64,000 bases of DNA from Legionella fallonii LLAP-10. GTDB lineage: Bacteria; Pseudomonadota; Gammaproteobacteria; Legionellales; Legionellaceae. The notes beneath the pieces are model-generated. The model searched no databases and had not been told where the DNA came from. It was given only the letters and a program-made list of their open reading frames with translations. The position numbers and the translations under genes are program-made. The stretch covers positions 1,207,001 to 1,271,000 of the forward strand of contig NZ_LN614827.1 in the NCBI RefSeq assembly GCF_000953135.1. The letters are read 5' to 3'. Below, piece by piece: positions 9,974 through 18,898 of the stretch (the first letter of the stretch is position 1; every line of letters begins with the position of its first letter).

Positions 9974-11338
9974 ATGCATTTACATATATTAGGATTAAGC
10001 GGAACATTTATGAGCGCACTCGCATTACTTGCTCGTGATGCTGGATATAAGGTTACTGGAAGTGACGCGAATTGTTATCCACCTATTAGTGACTTATTGA
10101 GAGCGAAAGGAATATCCTGGACAGAGGGATATGAGGATGCAACTTTAGCTCTACAAGCCGATTTGGTTATTATTGGTAACGCAATTAAAAGAGGCATGCC
10201 TGTATTAGAGGCGGTACTGGAATCAGGTAAAAAAAATTATGTATCAGGGCCTCAATGGCTTGCTGAACATATATTGTCCAAATACAAGGTGATTGCGGTG
10301 GCAGGTACTCATGGCAAGACCACCACAACTTCTATGATTGCATGGATTTTAGATCAAGCTGGCCTAAATCCTGGTTTTTTAATTGGCGGTGTAGCAACAG
10401 ATTTCAATACCAGTTCTTTCCTTGGAAAAGGAGAGTGGTTTGTTATTGAGGCAGATGAATACGACAGTGCATTTTTTGATAAACGTCCTAAGTTTATGCA
10501 CTATTGTCCGCAAATTGCTGTGTTGAATAATTTAGAATTTGATCATGCTGATATATACGCCGATTTAGCAGCTATTCAACAACAATTTCATTATTTATTA
10601 CGCACTATACCTCATAGTGGGGTGGCAATTAAACCACGAGATGATAAGGCTTTAAATGAAGTTTTATCTTGGGGAGAATACTGTCAAATACAAGAGACTA
10701 CTTTATCAGGTGATGCTCAATGGTCAGCTGAGTTGCTTGATGAAAGTGGTTCGTCTTTTAAGGTAATGTATTTAGGCAAAGAGGTAGCTCAAGTTCACTG
10801 GTCTTTAATAGGACGTTTTAATATAGAAAATGCTTTAGCGGCTATTGCTGCTAGTTTTAATGCGGGAGTTAATCCTGAAGTTGCAGCGAAAGCCTTAGAA
10901 CATTTTACTCCTGTGAAACGACGTTTGGAAGTTAAGTCCGATAAGCATGGAATTACTGTATATGATGACTTTGCTCATCATCCCACTGCAATTACAAAAA
11001 CAGTAGATGCGTTAAGAAGAAGTAAAAGACATCAACGTATTTTTGCAGTAATGGAGTTTGCTTCTTATACCATGCGTACAGGAGTTCATGCTGGAGAAAT
11101 GGCCCATGCTCTTGCGCCAGTAGATGGTGCTTACATATTGGATCCTAAAGATTTTAATTTACAAGAGACTCTGTCTCAATGGACATGCCCTTATAAAGTC
11201 TGTAATAACCATGATGAAATTGTTGCCGAAGTGACAAAGAATGTAAGAGAGGGGGATGCCGTTTTAGTAATGAGTAATAGAGGGTTTAATGGAATTCATC
11301 AGCAATTAATCCATTCAATTGATAAACGCTTTGCTTGA
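9974..11338 (+). CDS. mpl: Murein peptide ligase Mpl
   Basis: Mpl joins the recycled tripeptide L-Ala-gamma-D-Glu-meso-DAP to UDP-N-acetylmuramate in peptidoglycan recycling. Seen: the N-terminal HLHILGLSGTFMSALALLAR Rossmann start, GSDANCYPP, the ATP loop AGTHGKTTTTSMIAW (residues about 110-125), FVIEADEYDSAFFDKRPKF, NNLEFDHADIY and YDDFAHHPTAI, all hallmarks of the Mur ligase/Mpl family. About 454 residues. ATG codons at 9971 and 9974 are adjacent; the second gives the usual MxxHILG start. Confidence 0.96.
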   Translation: MHLHILGLSGTFMSALALLARDAGYKVTGSDANCYPPISDLLRAKGISWTEGYEDATLALQADLVIIGNAIKRGMPVLEAVLESGKKNYVSGPQWLAEHILSKYKVIAVAGTHGKTTTTSMIAWILDQAGLNPGFLIGGVATDFNTSSFLGKGEWFVIEADEYDSAFFDKRPKFMHYCPQIAVLNNLEFDHADIYADLAAIQQQFHYLLRTIPHSGVAIKPRDDKALNEVLSWGEYCQIQETTLSGDAQWSAELLDESGSSFKVMYLGKEVAQVHWSLIGRFNIENALAAIAASFNAGVNPEVAAKALEHFTPVKRRLEVKSDKHGITVYDDFAHHPTAITKTVDALRRSKRHQRIFAVMEFASYTMRTGVHAGEMAHALAPVDGAYILDPKDFNLQETLSQWTCPYKVCNNHDEIVAEVTKNVREGDAVLVMSNRGFNGIHQQLIHSIDKRFA

Positions 11339-11350
11339 TTGTCGTTGAGA

Positions 11351-11405
11351 CATTTTACCTCATTTCTTCCTTAGCCTGATGGCTATGAGCCCTCGGCTCA
11401 GCCTA
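11351..11405 (+). repeat. Dispersed intergenic repeat, copy 1
   Basis: About 55 bp containing TACCTCATTTCTTCCTTAGC and TGATGGCTATG. A clearly related sequence occurs at 58530-58583 after rlmI, matching at roughly three of four positions by eye. It includes the hairpin TGAGCC-CTC-GGCTCA at 11386-11400 and could act as a transcript end for mpl. Confidence 0.55.
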
Positions 11406-11578
11406 TTTATTCTACGGAGCATGGGGCAAATGAAAATTATCAACAGCTGAAAGTAAAGAATCTTAGCGCATCTAATAACAACGTCGTTAGGAAAACAATA
11501 GTTATATCGAAAACACACTGAAACTTCTTCTTCCTTAAAATAACGTCAGTTTTGGATAAGAAAGTCACCTACCTCGAA

Positions 11579-11685
11579 ACCGTTCGTGTTGAGGGGGTAA
11601 TCCCGTCTCGAAGCATCCATCAAGATAATAATCTTGTGCTTATGCTTCGATGTGGCGCAAAAAAGCGCCTCCTCAGCACGAGAGG
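11579..11685. repeat. Large palindromic repeat element (BIME/REP-like)
   Basis: Left arm begins at 11579 with ACCGTTCGTGTTGAGGGGG and ends CTCGAAGCAT (11616). The right arm starts ATGCTTCGA (about 11642) and ends CCTCAGCACGAGAGG (about 11685); the arms are imperfect reverse complements. The centre holds a smaller palindrome CAAGATAATAATCTTG (11621-11636). GC content is higher than the flanks. This resembles non-coding mobile palindromes, not a gene. Confidence 0.65.
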
Positions 11686-11974
11686 ACTGGGGAGATGCCA
11701 GACACTAACTTCCCTTTCTGCGCTCCGTGTCTCCTCGCACCACAGCAAGTTTGGAAAGAGGTCTAAGTTTTTTTCAAAACAAAATGCTTTAGAACAGCAT
11801 AGGTTCTAAATTTGTTAAACAATAAATAATATTTTCAACTCTGATCTTTTTAGCTCTTATCTCTCCGTAACGGAATTGTTTGATTTTAAGCCATAAAATA
11901 TTTCATTTGATCTATTGTGGTTATTTTAATACAATTGGTTCTTTTTAAGAAACACTTGTTCATTGGATGTAACT

Positions 11975-13252
11975 ATGCAATTAAAATCAGAATCAAAATC
12001 AGGTCAATTATCAAAAACTGTAGAATTAGCGATTGAAACAGTCAATAAAAGACACTACCTTGGGGCTTCGAATCATGGAACTAATCCCACTGGCGGCTTG
12101 AATGGCTATTACCGTAATATAGCGATGCGGGTGTATAACACCTTTCGTAATGCGAAAGGTGAGTTTAATCCATTATTTTACGTTTATATTATGGACGCCT
12201 GTGTTTCCCATACTGGGGCTGGAAATTGTGGGGAACTTTCCGCCGCATTATATCTTGAGTTAATTTTGAGTGACTTATCTTTGGCACAAAAAAAACTGGT
12301 TCAGCTTCGCAGTTATCCAACTAAAGATGCACATGTGGAAAATAGCTATGTATTAGTTGATTCTACGGTATACGATATATGGGCTAGCAAAAAATACAAA
12401 CAATCAAGAATAAAAGCAGAAACTCACGTTGCTGATAAATATCATCAGGTTGATCCAGGTATTAATCTTACAGTGGCTCAGGCCTCTATAAGGGGATTAA
12501 AAGAATCAGTACTTGCTAAATTTTCTAAATTATTTGACGAGGAAATTGCCAAAGAACGACTCATGGGAAATATGTATGTTACTTTCGATAGTAAAGATCC
12601 AAGTGATAATGCGCTGTGGGCTAGTGAAGCTTTACCTTATCTTTTTAATAAATTTCAAGAAACAGTATGTGATTCATATTTCTTAGCTCATATGAGTGAA
12701 GCAGAGATCATCCAAGGAAAAATTATTAAAGATTTTATTTATTTAATAGAAGAGTTGCGACAAGATTTCCCAAGTTCTGGACTTCTAAACTATCCTGGTA
12801 AAATACAATACTCTCATGAAGAAATTGCAGGAGAGCTGAAAAAATTAATATCTAATCAATTATTTATAGATTTTATTTTAGCGATTAGCTATAGAAACTC
12901 AAATCCACAAAAATCTTTGGAATTATTAATAAAATTGCAATCAACTTGGAGCCCGAATTCGATTGATAAATTAGAGTTGTCTGTGATGTCAACGGTTTCT
13001 ACAATGATTGTAGGGTTAAAATCTAACTTGACTATCCCTTCTCAAAATACTGTTGCGCCATGCTCTACAACTATTGAGTCAGATGCGACAGATGATGATA
13101 ATACTAAAGATGTAAAAAATACTGAAGTTGATAAAAGTCAAAAGAGAGAGGAAGAATTGAATCCTCATAGTTTTTTTGTTGAAGCCCCCAAAAAGAATGA
13201 TAAGACTTTGCGTGGTGTTACTGAAGACGATGGGAATATTTTAACCTTGTGA
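11975..13252 (+). CDS. Putative effector with Cys-His-Asp hydrolase-like arrangement
   Basis: Not recognised as a named protein. The ATG at 11975 is preferred over TTG 11963. In the N-terminal third are GAGNCGELSAALY (Cys85), DAHVENSYVLVD (His120) and STVYDIWASKKY (Asp134): an ordered Cys, His-plus-hydrophobic-strand, Asp-x-Trp pattern seen in papain/transglutaminase-fold hydrolases and toxins. The rest is helical, ending in a charged, Asp/Lys-rich tail (residues 355-425). No signal peptide or membrane segment. A secreted type IV effector role is inference from the fold pattern and the neighbouring accessory genes. Confidence 0.6.
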   Translation: MQLKSESKSGQLSKTVELAIETVNKRHYLGASNHGTNPTGGLNGYYRNIAMRVYNTFRNAKGEFNPLFYVYIMDACVSHTGAGNCGELSAALYLELILSDLSLAQKKLVQLRSYPTKDAHVENSYVLVDSTVYDIWASKKYKQSRIKAETHVADKYHQVDPGINLTVAQASIRGLKESVLAKFSKLFDEEIAKERLMGNMYVTFDSKDPSDNALWASEALPYLFNKFQETVCDSYFLAHMSEAEIIQGKIIKDFIYLIEELRQDFPSSGLLNYPGKIQYSHEEIAGELKKLISNQLFIDFILAISYRNSNPQKSLELLIKLQSTWSPNSIDKLELSVMSTVSTMIVGLKSNLTIPSQNTVAPCSTTIESDATDDDNTKDVKNTEVDKSQKREEELNPHSFFVEAPKKNDKTLRGVTEDDGNILTL

Positions 13253-13281
13253 CAATAAAGAGGATTATCGGGTAACTGGGG

Positions 13282-13369
13282 CGAGGAAAGCGAAACCACA
13301 TCCTTGTGGTTTGGTATCGTCCTTGATACCTAATGAAATTCCTTTTATGACATCCATTGTCCTTCCTCG
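13282..13369. repeat. Compound palindromic element
   Basis: Outer inverted repeat CGAGGAA (13282-13288) and TTCCTCG (13363-13369) encloses two consecutive hairpins, AAACCACATCCTTGTGGTTT (13293-13312) and GGTATCGTCCTTGATACC (13313-13330). It lies 30 bp after the stop of the preceding + strand gene and before a convergent − strand gene, so it may double as a transcription end. Confidence 0.55.
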
Positions 13370-13510
13370 TAATTTAAGCATAGCAAATATTTTAAAAGAG
13401 TCATGGTAGTGATTTCTCTTAGATATGTAAGAGATTTCTTATAATTTTGATATTGAATCGTTAATGATTTTTTTGACGTGCTATTTGTAGGGCCAGAGGC
13501 CCTACTTGCA

Positions 13511-13909
13511 TTAGCTATTTTTGTCTCTTTTAAATACTTCTACCACTGTATGTGATAAATCACGGGCTGTGTATTCTAACCAACGAGAGCGAGCAAGGTA
13601 TTGTATGCCTTCTTGTATGTTGTATTTACAGGTTGCTATTGTGGTTTGAATCCCTTCTACTCCAAAAGTAATATCACAATTCGTAGGGGTGTCAGAACAC
13701 ATTTTTTGTAGTAGTTCTGGAGTAATGTATATGGACTTTCCTGGAGTGATGTTGCAAGTAGAGGTCTCTTCACAGAGGTGATGTCCAATGGCAACTTCAG
13801 CTGCGCGATCGGAAGTATTTACTATGGTCATATCTACCGCTGAGTATGCGTTCCAAGCTGCTAATGAACAAATATTTGCTAAAAAGAACAGTCTTATTTT
13901 TTTTCTCAA
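13511..13909 (-). CDS. Small secreted cysteine-containing protein, unknown function
   Basis: 132 residues beginning with a clear signal peptide (MRKKIRLFFLANICSLAAWNAYSA, cleavage after YSA near residue 24). The mature part has five cysteines (LCEETSTC, KMCSDTPTNC, ATCKY), enough for two disulfides in the periplasm or outside the cell. I cannot assign a family. A GGAG ribosome binding site and a TATAAT hexamer lie immediately upstream on the − strand. It converges with the preceding + strand gene. Confidence 0.75.
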   Translation of the reverse strand: MRKKIRLFFLANICSLAAWNAYSAVDMTIVNTSDRAAEVAIGHHLCEETSTCNITPGKSIYITPELLQKMCSDTPTNCDITFGVEGIQTTIATCKYNIQEGIQYLARSRWLEYTARDLSHTVVEVFKRDKNS

Positions 13910-14466
13910 TTTATCTCTCCTTAATTATAGCAATTGATAATTTATTGATGCTGCTTTTTTGCTACAGTACATCCTGTGCCAGAATATCTATCCCATTTAT
14001 TGCCGTAGTAGCTTTCCTTAATTTGTTTCAGCAAGTAAATGCTCTTTTCTAGATTAGAATGATTTTAGCCATTAGGACCACTAAGAATTAGAATGACGTA
14101 CTCATTTTCAATTCTACTTTGGCAGAATCTAAAACAGCGCTACTCGATAAATGAGGCTTCCTATTCTATAGTTTAATTTCGAGATAGGAAATACAGATTA
14201 TTAAAATATAATATAAAATGATCTTTATTTGCTCACAACGTGGTTGAATTAATAACTTGATATATGAGAAAGAGATAAAATTGGTAACTTGAAATATTAG
14301 TTGAGCAAATAGTTAAATTAATAGTTGCAATATGTTTTATAGGTTGATATAAAAAATAAAAGGCCTTAATTTTCAATCTAAAAACAGTGAGCAATTACTT
14401 TTTAAGATTTAAGGACTGATTACTCGCTGCAGTTTATTGCGGGTGAACTTTGCGGGGGGGGATGCC
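13910..14466. other. AT-rich intergenic region, divergent promoter area
   Basis: About 555 bp between divergent genes. Contents: an inverted repeat AGAATTAGAATGA / TCATTTTCAATTCT (14084-14115), a weaker one around 14158-14190, and two related 23-bp direct repeats at 14243-14266 and 14312-14334. A single CTTAATTTT half-element lies at 14365. No protein-like open frame; a 68-residue frame on the + strand at 13846-14052 overlaps the secreted-protein gene and looks spurious. Confidence 0.55.
14243..14334 (+). promoter_or_regulatory. Pair of AT-rich direct repeats upstream of an effector-like gene pair
   Basis: GTTGAATTAATA followed by ACTTGATATATG (14243-14266) and GTTAAATTAATA followed by GTTGCAATATG (14312-14334) start 69 bp apart, some 130-220 bp before the next start codon. 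The two copies differ at a few positions. They could be binding sites for a regulator, but no known motif is matched. Confidence 0.3.
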
Positions 14467-15075
14467 ATGCTAGAGTTTACCAATTTTCTGCAAGATGCAA
14501 AAAAATTATCTACAAAAGTAACCCAGCATTTTATGAGTAAACAAAGCTGTATGAGTTTTTTTTCAGCTTTAGTTCCTAATAATAGTGCAATAGATGATGC
14601 ATCCACTATCAGCCTTTTGGCCCAAAGTTTAGAACAATCTGACGATGAAGCCCTAAAGAATTATATTGAAAAAATTCCTGAGAGTTCTTTTATTAGTCAT
14701 GAAGAGTTTATCGATTTTAAAGCTCGAATACTTGTAGGTATATATTTACTGAAGTGGTCCAATTACAGTTCCACAATGACTTATTACATGAATAAGCCAT
14801 TAATTGAGTTATTTCAAAAAGATTTAGGGATAGAATCTCTTGCCGATATGGATGCTAGAGTAGCAGATGCAAGCTTGGAGGCTTTAAGTCAGTTCTGTTC
14901 TTATGTCTATGAAAATAGGCGCATATCTCTCTATGCCGATTTAAGTAAACAGTTGGGTGCGACTATCCAGTTGGATATCCATAAAATACGTAAGGATAAA
15001 GTTACGGAAAGCTCGTCATGGAGTGGTGTTTGCATAGGAGTAATGCGCACTATAGGGATGAGTAATCCGTCTTAG
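14467..15075 (+). CDS. Hypothetical protein, first gene of a two-gene accessory operon
   Basis: About 202 residues, helical, no signal peptide or membrane segment, not recognised. The ATG at 14467 follows a run of eight G (14454-14461) with 5-nt spacing, which would serve as an unusual Shine-Dalgarno sequence. The frame is also open upstream to TTG 14437 and GTG 14443; if translation began there the G-run would be coding. The next gene starts 13 bp downstream, so the two are likely co-transcribed and may act together. Confidence 0.65.
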   Translation: MLEFTNFLQDAKKLSTKVTQHFMSKQSCMSFFSALVPNNSAIDDASTISLLAQSLEQSDDEALKNYIEKIPESSFISHEEFIDFKARILVGIYLLKWSNYSSTMTYYMNKPLIELFQKDLGIESLADMDARVADASLEALSQFCSYVYENRRISLYADLSKQLGATIQLDIHKIRKDKVTESSSWSGVCIGVMRTIGMSNPS

Positions 15076-15088
15076 TAAAGGAGGAACT

Positions 15089-16396
15089 ATGACTTTTACC
15101 CCACCTGCATTAGATGTATTAGCAGCAAAGACTGATAAATTAGAACGTCAGCTTGACATTCAATTAAAGCGTTATTTAATTAATCCACCAGAGGATAATG
15201 AACCATCTTCTGCTAAAAAACAAACGAGTCTAGAGTGGTGGATTACAAGAGCTCAGGGGGTACTTGATTGTGGAACAGGTAGAGATACAGCCCGGGAAGT
15301 GTTTAATCAGTTAGTCAATGAGCTCAGGCACGTCAATAAAGATAATAAAGAGGATAATCAGAAAGCTACTTGGTTTTTAGTGGGGGCGTTACTTCATCGC
15401 TATTTTAGAGTGATGCAGGAATATGATGATTATAATAATACCGTACGTATATGGTGGTGGTATGTTGGTAGCAGTAGGCTATTTATGGCTATAAGAGCTG
15501 CTTTAAAATTTCCTGAAGTTCCCACTAAGGAGGCAGGGAGTCTTTCTACTCAGGAATTCAAAGAAAAAGATCTGGCGGTCATGGATGATGCTACGATAGT
15601 CATTGCTTTAGAAGCATTCCGCGATAACATGTTGTTAGAGGTTGAGACGGATGTACCTAGATATAAAAAATATGCTCATTTAAATAAAGATGTAAATTTT
15701 CAAAAGCATTTGAGTGAAATGATCCTTCACTATAAGGGACGCGCGGCTCCGGTTTTAAAACAACTTAAGGCGATTAAGTTTATAAAATCTTTAGCAGCGG
15801 AAGTAATTTCACAACAGACGAAGATAACCCTTGCATTGGATGTATGGCATAAACTTTTAGTCAAGGAGCATGCTAAGTTTGATTCGCTTGATTTAGAGAT
15901 TATAGAAGCACATATCACGACACATATTAAGGACGAGTCAGCAAGAGAGCGAATTCTAGATTTACTATACACACCACATATCAAAAAAAAATTAGAATCT
16001 TTTGAGTTTGATCATGAAAGTTTTTTAACTGATATGAAAAAAGGAAGTTCAGATACAGCAGTATATACTATTGTTGGAGGTTACTGCTTGTTATTGCAGT
16101 CTAAAGAATTTCAAACGAAAGGATTTGATAGATTAAAATTTAATTTGCATGAGGCTTTAGGAATAGAAGACAAGTCTGAGCTACTCACTGAAAAAGATAA
16201 GCTACTCAACATTCAATTTCTTGAGCAGTTTATTAAAACTAATCCTGAAGCTGGACTTCAATATGATTTTTTCACTAGCAAAGATAATTTGAGTGGTGAA
16301 ATAGGTGAAGCAAAAGAAGCCTTGATCAAAAGTATCAAAAAGGCACGGAAGCTGGAAGATCAAGATAGTTCTGATAGACAGGTTCAACTTATTTAA
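15089..16396 (+). CDS. Hypothetical helical protein, second gene of the accessory operon
   Basis: 435 residues with a strong ribosome binding site (AAAGGAGG, about 15076-15083). Mostly predicted helix, charged, no signal peptide; the N-terminal part has a Trp-rich stretch (VRIWWWYVGSSRLF). No motif I recognise. The C-terminus is Lys/Glu/Asp-rich (SIKKARKLEDQDSSDRQ), a composition often seen at the ends of translocated effectors, which is weak evidence. It belongs with the gene 13 bp upstream. Confidence 0.65.
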   Translation: MTFTPPALDVLAAKTDKLERQLDIQLKRYLINPPEDNEPSSAKKQTSLEWWITRAQGVLDCGTGRDTAREVFNQLVNELRHVNKDNKEDNQKATWFLVGALLHRYFRVMQEYDDYNNTVRIWWWYVGSSRLFMAIRAALKFPEVPTKEAGSLSTQEFKEKDLAVMDDATIVIALEAFRDNMLLEVETDVPRYKKYAHLNKDVNFQKHLSEMILHYKGRAAPVLKQLKAIKFIKSLAAEVISQQTKITLALDVWHKLLVKEHAKFDSLDLEIIEAHITTHIKDESARERILDLLYTPHIKKKLESFEFDHESFLTDMKKGSSDTAVYTIVGGYCLLLQSKEFQTKGFDRLKFNLHEALGIEDKSELLTEKDKLLNIQFLEQFIKTNPEAGLQYDFFTSKDNLSGEIGEAKEALIKSIKKARKLEDQDSSDRQVQLI

Positions 16397-16418
16397 AGGA
16401 TGATTACAAAGAGTAATT

Positions 16419-16482
16419 GTAGGTTGGTGCCTTACTCTGCATAAGTTCTTGAGTTAAGCAAGAGCCAGGGATCCCAACCTAC
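16419..16482. repeat. REP-like palindrome, GTAGGTTGG type
   Basis: GTAGGTTGG at 16419-16427 pairs exactly with CCAACCTAC at 16474-16482; the interior is about 46 nt. It sits in the gap between two convergent genes. A related shorter copy follows bamD (50437-50463). Confidence 0.6.
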
Positions 16483-16588
16483 GTTATTACTTTTAAGAAA
16501 TCCTTCGTCGCAAGCCTCTCAGCGACAACGGTTTTCTAACCTAACGCCTACGAGTCTACTTGGAAGAAAAAACATACTCTGTGAATGA

Positions 16589-18619
16589 TTACTGACAAGA
16601 ATTCCTTCTTACAGGTGATAGACTAGCCAGCTCCTCATAAAGATATTCCAAATCTAGACATAAACTTTTTAATTGGACAACATGATATCTATCCTTAGAG
16701 GCCTTTTTTTGTAATTCGTCATATTGTTGGAGCAAGAGTTCCGTTGCGTCCGCAAAATCCTCATTATCATAGTCTTCTAATCCTCGGGTTCTAGCCAGTA
16801 AATCCTCAAATTCAATTTTTAGATCCTCAAATTTTTTTTCAGCGTTATTGACTATGTTATTGACTATGACTTCTTCAGTATTTTTCTTATTACAACGAAG
16901 TAATAAGTATAAGAGCAGTACACCTATAGGGATTAGGGCAATTAGTCCTAAATAGGCAATATTAGTTCCAGTAGAGGCCGGCTCTATTGTTCTTGCTTGA
17001 CACTCAGTGCTATTAGGAGGACAAATACTTGGTGGAGTGGGAGTGGAGTTAAATAAAGCGTTGGAACTTGCGGGGATATAGTGCTCTTCAGCGGAATAAA
17101 TAGCTGCGGGGGCCGTTTTTACTATTGGGCGTTTTTTTGAGGATGGTAGTTCAAGCAGTTTGGGTGGCTGTGGTGCTTGCAGCCCTTTAGTTTCATGCTG
17201 AATTTTAATCCATTGATGCATGGATAGCATGAGTTTATTTAATTGTTGCGCTTGTCCGGCAAGATTATCGAAGCTGTTTGTTTTGGTATTAAGTTGATTT
17301 AAATGACGTATCATCTCATTCACTTGTCCTTTTAGGGCTTTATTTGTTTTGGCTAGGTCGGCGGTAGTGGATGGGAATTGCGCTAAAGTATCTTGATTTT
17401 TAATGAAAGTTTTTAATTTTTCTTGTTCTGATGAGAGCCAGGTTTGCCAATATGATAAACTTTGTTCATCTTCTATTGCTTTATGATACTCTTGGGTATT
17501 CGCATTGATAATAACCTCTATATATTGTGACGAATTATCGATAAAACCTTCAATCTGACTTAATAGCGTTACCATTTGCTCTTTAAATTGATAGACAGTA
17601 TAAACCTCACCAGCTTGACCTAATAAATCCATAATTTGATGAATCACTTTTTGAAATCGATCCAATTCATTCAGATCAGAGATAGCTTTAGCATAATGTT
17701 CTAAGATCTTTTCATCCATTGAAATTAATTTAAAATTAGGACAGTTTTTTAGCTGTTCTACTGTTAAATGCAAGACAGATGCAAGGTCGGTACTGATTTC
17801 TTTACTACCGCTACCGCAATCTCGCGCAGCTAAAGTGGGGTGGTTGGTCGGAGCATCAAGTGCTGGAACTGAAAAATCATAAGAGTGTGGATTGACTGGG
17901 TTGATGTTTAATGCAAAATGAAGGATTCTATTACGCTCACTTGATAATTTTCTTATGTCTTTTGAGAGCTCACTAAACTTATCTTTGAGTAGTTGCGTTT
18001 CAATCTGATGGCTCAATTGTGGTCCTATTTTATCGTCTATAGTTCTGCGAAAATTAGCCATAAATAAGCGATCTGAACCAACAGTTGGTGGAATGTTTTT
18101 CTCAATAGTACGTACATATCGAGTCACTAACTCCAGCTGTTCCTTCACTTGAGCAATGTTAGGGTTTTGACTTAGCTGTTTTAAAATAAAATTAACATCA
18201 AGAAAAATGTAGTTTATGGGTTGATTTAAATGCTCTGCTGGCAAATTACTATTTCTTAATAAAAGATAATCGCCTACAGCTTGCATTAGCTCATATAATG
18301 CTGGCCATTGAAGGCGTTGACTGTCTACAGGCTGAACATGAAAATCATCTCTTGTTAATATATGACGAGTTTTGTAAGCATCGGAGTGGATCCACGAGTT
18401 TTCGTTAATATTGATTAAAGCCTGTTGATCTTCAGCAAACCAGGAGCTCGGATTGGTTAAATAGCTCTGATCAATACCCGAATTTGTCCTGATTTTTAAA
18501 ACCCATTCGCGAAATGCCAACTCATCCTGAGTATAACAATTCTCCGAATGAAACCAAAAACGGTTCCTGTGAGGTATGGGCTTGTATGTAACTTTTTGTT
18601 CCCCTTTTTCTTTTACCAT
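16589..18619 (-). CDS. Large coiled-coil protein with one C-terminal membrane segment
   Basis: 676 residues, not recognised. The N-terminal 500 residues are soluble and helical with heptad-rich stretches; a Pro/Ser/Thr-rich linker (about 500-545) leads to one membrane segment (AYLGLIALIPIGVLLLYLLL, about 550-570), then a basic stop-transfer RCNKKN and a 100-residue acidic coiled tail. No signal peptide. AAGGAG upstream of the ATG supports the start. The layout, coiled coil then tail-proximal anchor, fits an effector that inserts in host membranes, but that is inference; an inner-membrane structural protein is possible. Confidence 0.65.
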   Translation of the reverse strand: MVKEKGEQKVTYKPIPHRNRFWFHSENCYTQDELAFREWVLKIRTNSGIDQSYLTNPSSWFAEDQQALININENSWIHSDAYKTRHILTRDDFHVQPVDSQRLQWPALYELMQAVGDYLLLRNSNLPAEHLNQPINYIFLDVNFILKQLSQNPNIAQVKEQLELVTRYVRTIEKNIPPTVGSDRLFMANFRRTIDDKIGPQLSHQIETQLLKDKFSELSKDIRKLSSERNRILHFALNINPVNPHSYDFSVPALDAPTNHPTLAARDCGSGSKEISTDLASVLHLTVEQLKNCPNFKLISMDEKILEHYAKAISDLNELDRFQKVIHQIMDLLGQAGEVYTVYQFKEQMVTLLSQIEGFIDNSSQYIEVIINANTQEYHKAIEDEQSLSYWQTWLSSEQEKLKTFIKNQDTLAQFPSTTADLAKTNKALKGQVNEMIRHLNQLNTKTNSFDNLAGQAQQLNKLMLSMHQWIKIQHETKGLQAPQPPKLLELPSSKKRPIVKTAPAAIYSAEEHYIPASSNALFNSTPTPPSICPPNSTECQARTIEPASTGTNIAYLGLIALIPIGVLLLYLLLRCNKKNTEEVIVNNIVNNAEKKFEDLKIEFEDLLARTRGLEDYDNEDFADATELLLQQYDELQKKASKDRYHVVQLKSLCLDLEYLYEELASLSPVRRNSCQ

Positions 18620-18898
18620 TATTTCTCGCTCCTTGAGAAAAATGAATCATCATAGAAATATTATTCCGCAATAGTAGATTTAATAACCGTCTATTAATGA
18701 TATCTCCAATCAATTCGGTTATTTTTGAACCAATAAATTTGATAACATTCTTTATCTCAAGATGCAATAGTATGAATATTGATTCAGAAATTTTCGCATG
18801 AAAAATCAAGGATTTCTTGGAATCCTACTTCTTAAACGGTTCTTCCACAGAACATCCTTTTTTGTTACATTATATTTTTTGATTTTAATGGGTTAGTC

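Larger units (their letters stand above)
11339..11974. other. Long AT-rich intergenic region with repeats
   Basis: About 635 bp without a credible gene. It holds a dispersed repeat just after mpl (11351-11405, related to 58530-58583) that includes a GAGCC-CTC-GGCTC hairpin at 11386-11400, then the large palindromic element at 11579-11685. An open frame at 11552-11809 runs through the palindrome and has no protein-like features. The last 160 bp are very AT-rich and presumably hold the promoter of the next gene. Confidence 0.6.

Noticed and set aside
11552..11809. 85-codon open frame between mpl and the next gene
   Set aside because: It runs through a palindromic repeat, has no ribosome binding site and shows no protein-like composition.
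13846..14052. 68-codon hydrophobic open frame on the + strand
   Set aside because: It overlaps the opposite-strand secreted-protein gene at its signal-peptide end, whose complement tends to read as hydrophobic.
14365..14373. CTTAATTTT as a PmrA half-site before the gene at 14467
   Set aside because: No second unit lies 11 bp to either side, so it is a single AT-rich match.
18522..18809. 95-codon − strand frame at the start of the coiled-coil gene
   Set aside because: It overlaps the better-supported gene start, and that start has a good ribosome binding site.
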